51,114 bases of DNA from Verrucomicrobiota bacterium (GCA_029556615.1 JAKQDD010000131.1:1-51114), one strand, 5' to 3'; shown: positions 37,147 to 46,590, counted from the first letter of the stretch. Numbers and translations: made by a program. Notes: generated from the sequence alone by a model not told the origin.

Positions 37147-38334
37147 ATGAAACGACGTCTCTGGGTCGTGGGCCTGCTCGTGATCGGTCTCCTCGTTTCG
37201 GCCCGGGCCGAGCCCCCCGCACACTCGCCCAACGTCCCGCAGCCTTCCGCCGCCGTCGAGCTGGCCCAGGCCGTCTCGATGATCACCGGCGTCGCCATCT
37301 CCCCCCTCCTCGGCGTCGGCGCCGTCGGGGCCTGGAAATACCTGAAGGCGCCCCCCGAACATCGCGCCGCCCTCCCCTGGTTCGCCCAACCCTGGTTCTG
37401 GATCCCCGCACTGCTGCTCGTCAGTGTCGTGTTCGCCAAGGACGCCATCGGCCCCGCCGTGCCCACCGCCCTCAAGAAACCCTTCGACCTGGCCGAGGTC
37501 TTCGAGAACAAGATCAGCGCCCTCGTCGCCACCGGCGCGTTCGTGCCCCTCATCATCTCCGTCTTCCCGGACGCCGTCGGCCCCCAGGGCGCCCTCGCCA
37601 CCCCCGACGCCTTCGCCTCGATCCCCTGGGGCTCGGTCTGGAATACCTTGCTCGTCCCCTTCGCCATGGCGGCGTTCCTCGTCGTCTGGCTCGCGGCTCA
37701 CGCCATCAATATCCTGATTCTCGTCAGCCCGTTCGCAACGGTCGACGCCGCCCTCAAAGGCTTCCGCATGGCCATCCTGTCGACCGTGACGCTCACCGCT
37801 TTCGCCGATCCCTACTGGGGCGCCGCCTGGGCCCTGGTCGTCATCGTCATCGCCTATGCCCTCGCCGGATGGTCGCTGCGCCTGACGGTCATGGGCTCGG
37901 TCTTCGCCTGGGACCTCGTCACCGGCCGCCGGCATCAGCCTGAACGGGAGACAGCCGAGCACTGGGCCTTTCTGGCACGCCGGATCGGCAAGGCCCCCAT
38001 CCGGTCCTACGGCCGCCTGCGCCGTCACGAGGATGGCACCCTGGTGTTCCGCTACCGGCCCTGGCTCCTGGGCTTCGAGCGGACCCTCTCCCTGCCAGGG
38101 ACCCGCCACGCCGTCGGCCGCGGCTTCCTCAGCCCCGAGTTGCTGCAGATCGAGGGCGACACAACCCTCCCCGCCATGCGGTTTCCGCCCCGATACCGCT
38201 CCCACGAGGAATACCTCGAGCGGCTCTATGGCGGAGAAGGCCTCCGGGACATCGGCGTTATGGCCCTCTGGCGCTGGATCCGCGAACTCTTCCTGGGCCC
38301 GCCCCGCACCGAAACCGCCCCGCAACCGGGCTAG
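37147..38334 (+). CDS. DUF4126-like integral membrane protein
   Basis: A signal-like N-terminus is followed by about six hydrophobic segments to residue 255 (VSMITGVAISPLLGVGAVGAW, FWIPALLLVSVVFAKDAIGP, ISALVATGAFVPLIISVF and others). The spacing resembles DUF4126. The soluble C-terminal 130 residues are basic and end near the membrane. Function is unknown. The stop lies at the start of repeat copy B. Confidence 0.65.
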   Translation: MKRRLWVVGLLVIGLLVSARAEPPAHSPNVPQPSAAVELAQAVSMITGVAISPLLGVGAVGAWKYLKAPPEHRAALPWFAQPWFWIPALLLVSVVFAKDAIGPAVPTALKKPFDLAEVFENKISALVATGAFVPLIISVFPDAVGPQGALATPDAFASIPWGSVWNTLLVPFAMAAFLVVWLAAHAINILILVSPFATVDAALKGFRMAILSTVTLTAFADPYWGAAWALVVIVIAYALAGWSLRLTVMGSVFAWDLVTGRRHQPERETAEHWAFLARRIGKAPIRSYGRLRRHEDGTLVFRYRPWLLGFERTLSLPGTRHAVGRGFLSPELLQIEGDTTLPAMRFPPRYRSHEEYLERLYGGEGLRDIGVMALWRWIRELFLGPPRTETAPQPG

Positions 38335-38697
38335 CGAGGCGCGCCTCAGACGCGGCCGAGTCCTCAGGCTCATGAAGACCCTGCTGTGCCTGCCCATCCT
38401 CTCTTCCGCGCCTCGCTAATGTAGAGTCCTCAAAGGCAGGGGAGTGGGGTTGGAACGGCAGCGGCCGAACTTGACGTGTCAACCACGAGTTGGCGTGGCA
38501 TCGGCATCGGGGTCGGTATCGCGATCGGGATCGAACGGGATGACGCGAGTTCTGGGCGTGAGGAACTTGCCCCCGATGCCGATGCCGATCCCGATGCCGA
38601 ACGAAGAATACTGCCGTCAGATCGCCAACCAGGTGGTGCAGCGAATGCGGCTTCGCCGCAGCGCTGACCTTTTTCGGTTCCACAAGTCGAGGACTCT
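38331..38697 (+). repeat. dispersed two-hairpin repeat, copy B with insertion
   Basis: The 5' stem is a perfect 12 bp inverted repeat (38332-38343 with 38407-38418). The 3' stem AGAGTCCTC (38423-38431) pairs with GAGGACTCT (38689-38697). About 190 extra bases (38485-38676) interrupt the 3' half. The last bases of the element provide the stop codon of the acetolactate-synthase-like gene at 38696-38698. Confidence 0.8.
38497..38586. repeat. 16 bp inverted repeat inside copy B
   Basis: GGCATCGGCATCGGGG at 38497-38512 is exactly complementary to 38571-38586, with a 58-base loop. Both arms are part of GATGCC/ATCGGC hexamer runs. It could form a long hairpin and marks a separate insertion into the repeat. 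Confidence 0.7.
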
Positions 38698-40426
38698 AAG
38701 TGCTTTCCATTTCGATCGGCGTCGCCATCGGCTCCATCTCCGTAAACGGCCGCCCAAAGGCGATCTTCGGATAGACGTTCGTCTCCGGATCGATCACCAC
38801 CTGCAGCAGAAAGGGAGCGTTGGGATCCCGCCACAGCTCGGCCAGGGCCCCCGCAACCTCCGCCTCGTGCTCGACGGTCAACGCCGAAATGTCGTATGCC
38901 TCCGCCACCCGCTTGAAATCCGGCGGACTGTACCCCCACCGCGTCGATGGGAACCGCGACTCGAAGTAGCTCTGCTGAAACTGCCGCACCATCCCGTGAC
39001 AGCGGTTGTTCAGAACGACCATCTTCAGCGGGAGCCGATGATGCCGCACCGTCTGCAGCTCCTGAACGTTGTGCTGGAAGCCCCCGTCGCCGGCGATCAC
39101 CACCACCGGCTGCGGCGCCGCAGCCAGCGCCACCCCCACCCCCGCCGGCAACGCAAAGCCCATCGATCCCATCCCGCCAGAGGTGAGAAAACGCTGCCGC
39201 GGCCCCAGCTCGAGCGATTGCGCCGCCCACATCTGATGCTGACCCACGTCCACCACGTACGCAGCCGCCCGGCCCGAAACCCTCGACAGGATGTGCATCA
39301 GCCCGTTCGGGTTGATCCCCCGCGCGCTCCCCACTTCAGCCGTGTCCGGCCACCGCCCCCTTAGATCCGCGATCTCCCGAAACCAGTCCGCAGGCGCCTC
39401 CACCGTCGCGCCGCCAAGCCGTTCGAGCACCACGGGCAGAAACCGGCGCAAGTCCGCGCAGAGCGCCCGGCAACCGGTAATCCGCTGGCGCAATTCGCCG
39501 GGATCAATGTCCACGTGCACAATCTCGCGGCCCGCCTGAAAGGCCGCCACGTCCGCCCCCGTCTGCCGGATGTCCAGCCGGCTGCCCAACACCAGCAGGA
39601 AATCGCTCGCCCCAACCGCCAGATTCGTCCACCGGTTCCCGTAGCTCCCCAGCATTCCCACCCGACAGGGATGTTCGTGCGGCAGGACGTCCACCGCCAT
39701 CAGCGAATGCGCCACCGGCACCCGGATCACCTCGAGCCACTGCCGAAATCCCTCCACGACACGCCCGCTGCGCAACCCGCCGCCCGCCAGAATCATCGGC
39801 CGCCGCGCCGCCCGCAACAGCCCCAACATCTCGTCGACAACCGCCCCCAATTCCGCTTCCGACCCCGACTCCTGGGGCGCATCCACCCGGACCTCGTCGG
39901 GCACGTCGACGTCCGCGCGCAAGACATCCATCGGAATGTCGAGGAGCACCGGCCCCGGACGCCCGCGCCGGGCAATGTCGAATGCCTCCTGCAGCAGCCC
40001 GGGCAGCCGGTCCGGGCGGTCCACCAGCCATGCCGCCTTCGTCACCGGCCGCGCCATCGACACGATGTCCGTCTCCTGGAAGCCCGCCTGGCGCATGTCC
40101 CGGTTCCCCTTCAGCTCGTTCCGGTTCACTTGGCCCGTGATGAACACCGCCGGAAACGAATCGAAATACAGGCTCCCGATCGCCGTCAGCAAGTTCGTCG
40201 CCCCGGGCCCGCTCGTCGCCATCGCCACGCCCGGCACCCCCGTCGCCCGCGCCATTCCCTCCGCCGCAAATCCCGCCGCCTGCTCATGCCGCACGCTGAT
40301 CAGCCGCGGCGCCCCCAGCCGATGACACGAATCCAGCAGGTGCGTGATCATCCCTCCCGACACCTCGAAAACATGCGTCACACCCTGCTGCGCCAGGAAG
40401 CGCGCGATGTAGTCCGAGGCTTTCAT
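38696..40426 (-). CDS. acetolactate synthase-like TPP enzyme
   Basis: The 576-residue thiamine diphosphate enzyme has FEVSGGMITHLLDS, the catalytic Glu in ISVRHEQAAGFAAEG, GVAMATSGPGATNLLTAIGS and the TPP motif GDGGFQHNVQELQTV...NN. It resembles the large subunit of acetolactate synthase, but no small subunit lies nearby, so a related carboligase or decarboxylase is possible. The ATG at 40426 matches the family start (MKASDYIARFLAQQG). Its stop lies in the end of repeat copy B. Confidence 0.85.
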   Translation of the reverse strand: MKASDYIARFLAQQGVTHVFEVSGGMITHLLDSCHRLGAPRLISVRHEQAAGFAAEGMARATGVPGVAMATSGPGATNLLTAIGSLYFDSFPAVFITGQVNRNELKGNRDMRQAGFQETDIVSMARPVTKAAWLVDRPDRLPGLLQEAFDIARRGRPGPVLLDIPMDVLRADVDVPDEVRVDAPQESGSEAELGAVVDEMLGLLRAARRPMILAGGGLRSGRVVEGFRQWLEVIRVPVAHSLMAVDVLPHEHPCRVGMLGSYGNRWTNLAVGASDFLLVLGSRLDIRQTGADVAAFQAGREIVHVDIDPGELRQRITGCRALCADLRRFLPVVLERLGGATVEAPADWFREIADLRGRWPDTAEVGSARGINPNGLMHILSRVSGRAAAYVVDVGQHQMWAAQSLELGPRQRFLTSGGMGSMGFALPAGVGVALAAAPQPVVVIAGDGGFQHNVQELQTVRHHRLPLKMVVLNNRCHGMVRQFQQSYFESRFPSTRWGYSPPDFKRVAEAYDISALTVEHEAEVAGALAELWRDPNAPFLLQVVIDPETNVYPKIAFGRPFTEMEPMATPIEMEST

Positions 40427-40572
40427 GAACTCCAGGCGTTGGCCGACACGTCCGTCCGATCTCTCCCGTCTGCGCGCGGCGACCTTGCGCGAACCCAGAG
40501 CCCTCTTCAAGGTGAAATCCCGTTCATCCCGGCCTCCCCCACCGGACAGGCAACGAACCCTCGAGCATTCCC

Positions 40573-40680
40573 CTAGCGAGGCGCTGCCTCAGACCTAACC
40601 AAGTCCGCGATCCCCTGAGGCCTTCCTGCCTTTTCGGACCCTCTGTTCCGCGCCTCGCTCATGGAGAGTCCTCGACGGAA
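40573..40680 (+). repeat. dispersed two-hairpin repeat, copy C (5' half)
   Basis: CTAGCGAGGCGC at the start pairs with GCGCCTCGCT (about 40650-40660), followed by GAGAGTCCTCGACGGAAGG. The 3' half is lost. It lies just upstream of signal peptidase. Confidence 0.7.
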
Positions 40681-40748
40681 GGACGACGGGGCCCCGCCGA
40701 CGTTTCGGGCTTCGCCCGATCCGGGTCTTGTGGTATGTCCTTCACCCG

Positions 40749-41273
40749 ATGCGCGCCGCCAACTCCCACGCTCCGCCCATCCGATCGCTCTGGCTGCGCC
40801 TGATCGTGGGGAAGAACCCACGGGTAACCCTGATCCGGGCGGCGATCCTCGGCCTGGCCTGCTGGCTCCTCTTCCGGCACGGATTGCTCCCCGTCCGCAT
40901 CACGGGCATCAGCATGGAACCCACCTACCGCAACCGCAGCATCAACCTCGTCAACCGGTTCCCTTACCTCTACCGCCAGCCGCGGCGCGGCGAGGTGATC
41001 GCCATCCAAACCACCGGGCCAAGCGTCATGTACATGAAACGCATCCTCGGCCTCCCCGGCGAGCAGGTCGAACTTCGCCATGGCAAGCTCTTCATCAACA
41101 ATGACCTCCTGCCCGAGCCCTATGTCCACGGCGACGAGCCCTGGGATTTCCCCCGCCGAACGCTCAAGCCGGACGAGTACCTTGTCCTCGGCGACAATCG
41201 CTCCATGCCCATCGAGTCCCACGCCGGCGGGGTGATCCAACGGTGGCGCATCGTCGGCCCGGTGCTCTGGTAA
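40749..41273 (+). CDS. lepB: signal peptidase I
   Basis: The 174-residue S26 peptidase has one N-terminal membrane segment (about 31-48), the catalytic Ser in ITGISMEPTY, the catalytic Lys in YMKRILGLPGE and the GDNRSMPIESH box. It removes signal peptides of exported proteins. ATG 40749 is preferred over the GTG at 40728. It is followed after 3 bases by the next gene, suggesting an operon. Confidence 0.92.
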   Translation: MRAANSHAPPIRSLWLRLIVGKNPRVTLIRAAILGLACWLLFRHGLLPVRITGISMEPTYRNRSINLVNRFPYLYRQPRRGEVIAIQTTGPSVMYMKRILGLPGEQVELRHGKLFINNDLLPEPYVHGDEPWDFPRRTLKPDEYLVLGDNRSMPIESHAGGVIQRWRIVGPVLW

Positions 41274-41276
41274 CCA

Positions 41277-41770
41277 TGGCCTTCTCCCGAAAAACCTTCG
41301 TGATCGCCGTGCTGGTCGCGGCGTTCATAGCCCTGGTCCGCCTCCTCGCACCCAACGACGAGGCGCGGATCCGCAAACTGCTCGACACCCTCGCCCGCGA
41401 AGCCAGTGTCCCGGCCCAGGGCAAACCCGTCACCGACCTCGCCGCCGCCAACCGGTTGGCCAACCTCTTTGCCCCAGGGCTGCAGATCCAGATCAACCTC
41501 GCAGGCGCCCCCGACGTCAGCGTCGGCAGCCGCACCGAGCTCGTCCAGCTCACGCTCACCGCCAAGTCCCACGCCTCCCCGTTCACCGTCGACCTCCTCG
41601 ACCCTAGAATCTTCAACCTCGGCTCCACCTCCGCCGTCGTCGACGCCACCGCCCGCGCCACCGTCTCCGGCGAACCCGACCCCGTCGTCGCCGAGCTCCG
41701 CTTTCACCTCGTCAAAGTCGAGGCGCGCTGGCGCGTGCAATCGGTCCAGAATACCCCGACGTTCGAGTAG
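41277..41770 (+). CDS. membrane-anchored hypothetical protein, NTF2-like
   Basis: An N-terminal membrane segment (FVIAVLVAAFIALVRLL) precedes about 140 residues with the pattern of an NTF2/SnoaL-like domain: a helical start (DEARIRKLLDTLAREAS) and later strands (AVVDATARATVSG, VVAELRFHLVKVEARWRVQSVQ). The role is unknown. It is likely cotranscribed with lepB. Confidence 0.7.
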
Positions 41771-41942
41771 CGCGACTTTTGCCTGTTCCCCCAGCCGGCC
41801 AACGGCTATACAGGCCCGGATCGTCAACTCACAGAACCGGATGCGGACCCACCATGCCAGATCGCGGAAGGCGGTGATCCATGCGCCGGCCGATTCTCCG
41901 CCCGGGGGCGCGGCCGCCCCCCAGGCCGCCCGGCCACGCCTC

Positions 41943-42818
41943 ATGCCGTTGAGAGCTTGTCTGGACGCGCTCGCCCTCGCGGCGCTCGGGCTCTGGACCT
42001 GCGCCTGCCAGTCCCACGCACCCACGGCGCACTCCTCCTCGAACGCCGCCGCCCCCCGCAACGTGCTGGCATGCCGATTCGCCAACTACGCCGGATGCGA
42101 GGAAGCCGCCTGGACCCACCTGCCGTCGATCGGCATCCGCCACGTGTTCATGAACGCGCCCGCCGCCGACCAGGTCGAAAGCACCCGCGCGCGACTCGCG
42201 GAACACGGGCTCACCGCCGTGGTGCTGCGCGGAAACGCCGACCTCTCGCGGCCCGAAGGCCTGGACCCACTCGAGGCCCAATGCGCCGTCTGCCAGCAGA
42301 TGGATGTCCGGTATCTCTTCCTGTCCGTGAAACGACAGGGCGTCGAAAAACCGGTGATCTACGAGCGCCTGCGCCAGGCGGGCGCCCTCGCCGCACGCCA
42401 CGGCGTCGTCCTCGCCCTCGAAACCCACCCCGACCTCGGCACCAACGGCGACGTCCTCCTCGAAACCATGCGCCAGGTCCACCACCCGAATGTCCGCGTT
42501 AACTTCGATACCGGCAACATCCACTTCTACAACCGCGACACCGACGCCCCCACCGAGCTCCGGAAGATCATCGACTACGTCGCCACCGTCGAGCTCAAGG
42601 ACCACAACGGCGAGTTCGAGAGCTGGTGCTTCCCGGCGCTCGGCCAGGGCAAAGTCAACTTCCCCGCCATCCTCGGGATCCTGCGCGACCATCGGTACCA
42701 GGGCCCCCTCACACTCGAAATCGAAGGTGTCCGCGGAGTCCACCGCACCCGCGCCGAGATCGAACAGGACATCGCCGCTTCCGCCGCTTACCTCCGAACC
42801 CTGTCGTCATTTCGCTAA
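41943..42818 (+). CDS. sugar phosphate isomerase/epimerase-like lipoprotein
   Basis: A hydrophobic signal ends in TCACQ, a lipobox-like cysteine. The body is a TIM barrel of the AP-endonuclease-2 family with LACRFANYAG, VVLALETHPDLGTNG, VRVNFDTGNIHFYN, VATVELKDHNG and LTLEIEGV, carrying likely metal ligands. It is related in fold to the Tat-exported protein at 12950. Exact substrate unknown. The 172 bases before it show no clear promoter. Confidence 0.8.
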   Translation: MPLRACLDALALAALGLWTCACQSHAPTAHSSSNAAAPRNVLACRFANYAGCEEAAWTHLPSIGIRHVFMNAPAADQVESTRARLAEHGLTAVVLRGNADLSRPEGLDPLEAQCAVCQQMDVRYLFLSVKRQGVEKPVIYERLRQAGALAARHGVVLALETHPDLGTNGDVLLETMRQVHHPNVRVNFDTGNIHFYNRDTDAPTELRKIIDYVATVELKDHNGEFESWCFPALGQGKVNFPAILGILRDHRYQGPLTLEIEGVRGVHRTRAEIEQDIAASAAYLRTLSSFR

Positions 42819-42826
42819 CCCCCCCC

Positions 42827-44209
42827 ATGAACTCCACCTTGGCCTGCCGTGTCGCGCTCCTGGCGATCATCGGAGCTTCCCTCGTCCCCGCTCATCCGGC
42901 CAACGCCCGGAAGCGCTCCGCGGATCCACTCAAAGGCATTCTCACCGCCCGGATCCACGATTCCGGATTCCCCCTGGCGCACGACACCTATAACGGAATG
43001 CTCGCGGCCAGCGATGGCCGGATCTACTACGTCCTCTGCTCCGAGTCGCTCGATGTCGCCGCCCAAATGTACGCCTACAACCCGTCCACACGCGCGATCC
43101 GGCACTTGGGCGACCTCACCCAGGCCTGCGGCGAAGCCGGCCAAAAGGCCATCCCCCAGGGGAAGTCCCACGTCAATTTCGTCGAGTCCGGCGGCAAACT
43201 CTACTTCGCCACCCACGTCGGCTACTACAGCATCATCGATGGCATGGAGAAGATCGGCGTGCCGCCCGCGGGCTACAAGCCCTACCCCGGCGGCCATTTC
43301 CTCGCCTACGATCTCGCCACCGGGAGATTCGCCGACCTCGGGATCGCCCCCGGCGGCGAGGGCATCCTCACCATGAATATGGACACACGCCGGGGCCGCC
43401 TCTACGGCCTCACCTGGCCCAACGGCAGTTTCCTCCGCCTCGACCTCCGCACCGGCAACCTCAAGAACCTCGGCATGCACGCTCAACAGGGCGAAAACGG
43501 CCGGGGCGCCACCTACCGCACCCTCTGCCGGTCGTTCGCCGTCGATCCCAACGACGGGTCCGTCTACTTCAGCAACGGCGACGGCGCCATTCTCCGCTAT
43601 CGCTATGACACGGATGCGATCGAGACCCTCGCCGACGAGGATCTGCGCAAGGATTACTTCGGCCTGTACGATCCCACCTCACCCGGCCACATGGGCTATA
43701 ACTGGCGCCAAACCGTCTGGTACCAGCCCGAACGCGCCATCTACGGCGTCCACGGCAACTCCGGCTACTTGTTCCGATTCGAGCCCGCACACAGCCGGGT
43801 CGAGGTGCTCGACCGCCTCACGTCCCTCCCCTCCCAACGCAGCGGCATGTTCGACCAGTTCAGCTATGGCTACCTCGGATTCGTCCTCGGCCCGGACGGA
43901 CGCACCCTCCATTACCTCACCGGCGGGCCCGTCTACGAGAACGGCCGGCGCGTCAAAGGCAAGGCCACAACCGCCATGGGCGAGTCCAAGGGCATCGAGG
44001 ACCTCCACCTCGTCACCTACGACATCCCCACCCGCACCTACCGCGACCAGGGCGCCATCCGACTCGAGAACGGCGACCGCCCCGCCTATGTCAACTCGAT
44101 CGCCGTCGGCAAGGACGGCACCGTCTACACCCTCTCCCGCGTCCGCCGCCACGGCAAGATCGTCACCGACCTCATCAGCCTGCCCGGCCCTTTCCGCAGC
44201 CGACGATGA
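42827..44209 (+). CDS. secreted beta-propeller protein
   Basis: A signal peptide (about residues 1-24) precedes 430 residues with repeated four-stranded blades, for example FLAYDLATGRFADLG, SFLRLDLRTGNLKNLG, YLFRFEPAHSRVEVLD and LHLVTYDIPTRTYRDQG. The family is not named with certainty; it may bind or cleave sugars. It starts 8 bases after the TIM-barrel lipoprotein, so the two likely work together outside the cytoplasm. Confidence 0.75.
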   Translation: MNSTLACRVALLAIIGASLVPAHPANARKRSADPLKGILTARIHDSGFPLAHDTYNGMLAASDGRIYYVLCSESLDVAAQMYAYNPSTRAIRHLGDLTQACGEAGQKAIPQGKSHVNFVESGGKLYFATHVGYYSIIDGMEKIGVPPAGYKPYPGGHFLAYDLATGRFADLGIAPGGEGILTMNMDTRRGRLYGLTWPNGSFLRLDLRTGNLKNLGMHAQQGENGRGATYRTLCRSFAVDPNDGSVYFSNGDGAILRYRYDTDAIETLADEDLRKDYFGLYDPTSPGHMGYNWRQTVWYQPERAIYGVHGNSGYLFRFEPAHSRVEVLDRLTSLPSQRSGMFDQFSYGYLGFVLGPDGRTLHYLTGGPVYENGRRVKGKATTAMGESKGIEDLHLVTYDIPTRTYRDQGAIRLENGDRPAYVNSIAVGKDGTVYTLSRVRRHGKIVTDLISLPGPFRSRR

Positions 44210-44221
44210 ACCGCCCACCCC

Positions 44222-44400
44222 CTAGCGAGGCGCACCTCAGACCCGGTCGAGTCCCCAGGCACATGAAGACGCTGCTGTGCTTGCCCAACCCTCCTCCGCG
44301 CCTCGCTAATGCAGAGTCCTCGACGGAGGAAGGGGAGGCCTGGAACCGGACCCGACAGAACTTGACCTGCTGACCCCAGATTCCACAATTCGAGGACTCT
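44222..44400 (+). repeat. dispersed two-hairpin repeat, copy D
   Basis: This is the best-preserved full copy. The 5' stem TAGCGAGGCGC (44223-44233) pairs with 44298-44308, and the 3' stem AGAGTCCTCGA (44313-44323) pairs with TCGAGGACTCT (44390-44400), both perfectly over 11 bp. It ends 9 bases before the next start codon. Confidence 0.85.
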
Positions 44401-44409
44401 CGCAATCCC

Positions 44410-45768
44410 ATGAGCCAACATCTCCTCAACCGACGTCAGTTCCTCGCAGCCGCCTCGGCGGGCTCCGCGGCAGCCGCCGCCGCCCAGACCTCGACCGCCG
44501 GAGCCAACCCCGCGCGCAAGACCGGCCGGCTGGCCCTGCTCGGAGGCGATCCCATCCGCAAGAATCGCCCCTGGCCCCGTTGGCCCCATTGCGACGAGGA
44601 GGTGGTCAACGCGATCACCAAAACCACCCGCAGCGGGATCTGGTGCCGCATCCAGTCCGCCTCCGGCACCGTTCCCACCTTCGAGAAAGCCTACGCCAGC
44701 CTCATCGGCGCCAAGTTCTGCGTCGCCACCGGGTCCGGCACCCAGGCGCTCCACACCGCCGTGGAAGCTTTCGGCATCGGCGCTGGCGACGAGGTCATCA
44801 CCTCCCCCTACACGGATCCCGGCACCATCGCCGCCATCCTCGCCAGCCGCGCCCTCCCCGTCCTGGCCGACCTCGATCCCGAGTCCTTCCAGCTTGACCC
44901 GGCCGACGTCGAGCGGCGCATCACGCCCGCCACCCGCGCCATCATGCCCGTCCACATGATGGGACAACCCTGCCACCTCGAACGCTTCCTCGCCCTCGGC
45001 AAGGAACGGAATCTCGTCGTGATCGAGGACGCCTGCCAGGCGCACCTGGCCGAGTACCAGGGCAGGAAGCTCGGCACCCTCGGCACCGTGGGCTGCTACA
45101 GCTTCCAAACCAGCAAGACCATCGCCTGCGGCGAAGGCGGCGCCGTCGTGGGCGACGATGAAGCCCTCATGGACCGGTGCTACACCGTCCACAACCATGG
45201 CACCTCCCGCCGCGGCCTCACCGAGGTCATCGGCCCCAAATACCGGATGAACGAATTCGAGGCCGCCGTGTTGCTTGGCCAGCTGGCCGGCGTCCAGGCA
45301 CGACACGAACGCCGTAATGCCAACGCCCGGCACCTCAGCGAACGACTCCGCGGTTTCCCGGGCTTGGTTCCGCAAAAACTCTACCCGGGCACCCAGAGCG
45401 GCTCCTTCTACCTGTACGCCATGAGCTACCACAAGGAGCACTTCAACCAGATCCCCCGTAGCCGCTTCCTCAAAGCCCTCGATGCCGAAGGCGTCAGTCT
45501 CAGCCCCTATATCGAACGCGGCCTCCACCGGGAACCGTGGATCGATTTCGTCTGCAACAACCGCGTCTACCAGAAGATGTTCCCGGAACGCCGGCTTCAG
45601 CAGTTCCGCGAGGAAATGGTCTGCCCCCGGTGCGACCAGGTCTGCCAGGACATGGTCATGCTCTGGGCCTCCGGCCCGCTCCTGGGCACAACCGCCGACA
45701 TGGACGACGTCGCGGACGCCATTCTCAAGGTGTACGAAAACCGCGACCAGCTCGCCGCGGCCCAGTAG
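44410..45768 (+). CDS. DegT/DnrJ/EryC1-family aminotransferase with Tat signal
   Basis: The N-terminus is a twin-arginine signal (NRRQFLAAASAGSAAAAAA). The body is a PLP aminotransferase of the DegT/StrS type: FCVATGSGTQALHTAV, VIEDACQAHLAEYQG, and the Schiff-base Lys in SFQTSKTIACGEGGAVV. These enzymes usually aminate nucleotide keto-sugars in the cytoplasm, so export is unexpected. The start follows repeat copy D closely. Related Tat-tagged DegT proteins are seen in planctomycetes and verrucomicrobia. Confidence 0.88.
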   Translation: MSQHLLNRRQFLAAASAGSAAAAAAQTSTAGANPARKTGRLALLGGDPIRKNRPWPRWPHCDEEVVNAITKTTRSGIWCRIQSASGTVPTFEKAYASLIGAKFCVATGSGTQALHTAVEAFGIGAGDEVITSPYTDPGTIAAILASRALPVLADLDPESFQLDPADVERRITPATRAIMPVHMMGQPCHLERFLALGKERNLVVIEDACQAHLAEYQGRKLGTLGTVGCYSFQTSKTIACGEGGAVVGDDEALMDRCYTVHNHGTSRRGLTEVIGPKYRMNEFEAAVLLGQLAGVQARHERRNANARHLSERLRGFPGLVPQKLYPGTQSGSFYLYAMSYHKEHFNQIPRSRFLKALDAEGVSLSPYIERGLHREPWIDFVCNNRVYQKMFPERRLQQFREEMVCPRCDQVCQDMVMLWASGPLLGTTADMDDVADAILKVYENRDQLAAAQ

Positions 45769-45806
45769 CCCCCTCCCCCATCCGCCAACCGCCCCAGATA
45801 CAGAAC

Positions 45807-45900
45807 CGGCGAGACGCGCCCCAGACCCAGTCGAGTCCTCAGGCTCGTCAAAGACCCTGCTGGGCCTGCCCACCCTCTCTTCCCAGCCTCGCCAAAGGCA
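45807..45900 (+). repeat. dispersed two-hairpin repeat, copy E (decayed 5' half)
   Basis: GGCGAGACGCG...CAGACCCAGTCGAGTCCTCAGGCTC matches the first 95 bases of the family; the 3' half is missing and the stem is degraded. Confidence 0.65.
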
Positions 45901-45926
45901 AAAGTCGCGGTATTCTTTGGCTTAGG

Positions 45927-45944
45927 GTCTGTGCAGGCACAGAC
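45927..45944. promoter_or_regulatory. 18 bp palindrome, operator-like
   Basis: GTCTGTGC and GCACAGAC form a perfect dyad with a 2-base centre, 78 bases before the zinc-ribbon protein gene. A second short hairpin (GGCTC/GAGCC) follows. It is a candidate repressor site. Confidence 0.35.
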
Positions 45945-46021
45945 CGTTGGCTCGGGGTGAGCCCCGGGCCCGAAGCAACCCGGAGCTGCAAAGCCCCAAC
46001 AGGCAACGATTATCGTCGGCT

Positions 46022-46561
46022 ATGGCCGTCTGCACCTATTGCGCAACGACCGTCCTCTTCGGCGGCATCAGGACCGCCGAGGGGCTCTTCTGCAATGAAC
46101 GCTGCCTCCAGAGCCACGCGCTCCTCGGACAGGTCGAGCGCGTCTACGAAGACGTCGTGGCCCGTAAGGTCGCCGAACTGCACCAGGGACGCTGCCCCCG
46201 CTGCGGTGGACCGGGACCCAACGACGCCCACCGAGCCTACCGGGTTCGTTCCCTCCTGTTCTTCAGCACCTGGTCCAACACCCCGCAGGTCTGCTGCCGC
46301 GCCTGTGCCCGACGCAGCCAACTGGCCGCCATCGGCTATTGCCTGGCCCTGGGCTGGTGGGGCCTGCCCTGGGGCCTCCTCATGACCCCGCTCCAAGTCT
46401 GGCGGAACCTCCGGGATCTCTGCGCCCGCCGCGACCCCACCCGGCCGTCACGCGAACTCGAGGTCATCGTCCGCGTCGGCCTCGCCGCCAAACGCGCCCG
46501 CGAACGCCAGCCACCGCAAGACAAGGGGATCGGACCCAAGGAACCCGGCAGGCAATTGTAA
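46022..46561 (+). CDS. zinc-ribbon membrane protein of unknown function
   Basis: The 179-residue protein has three cysteine sets: CTYCATTVLFGG...FCNERC, CPRCGGPGPND and VCCRAC, likely binding two or three zinc ions. A single hydrophobic segment (LAAIGYCLALGWWGLPWGLLM) follows, then a basic tail. I know no function for this layout. Confidence 0.65.
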   Translation: MAVCTYCATTVLFGGIRTAEGLFCNERCLQSHALLGQVERVYEDVVARKVAELHQGRCPRCGGPGPNDAHRAYRVRSLLFFSTWSNTPQVCCRACARRSQLAAIGYCLALGWWGLPWGLLMTPLQVWRNLRDLCARRDPTRPSRELEVIVRVGLAAKRARERQPPQDKGIGPKEPGRQL

Positions 46562-46590
46562 CCCCCCCCGTCGGCCCCACTCAGGTGTCC

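Noticed and set aside
38372..38419. 16-codon ATG frame (MKTLLCLPILSSAPR) inside repeat copy B
   Set aside because: Copy A lacks the ATG and copies D and E shift the frame, so the repeat is treated as non-coding.
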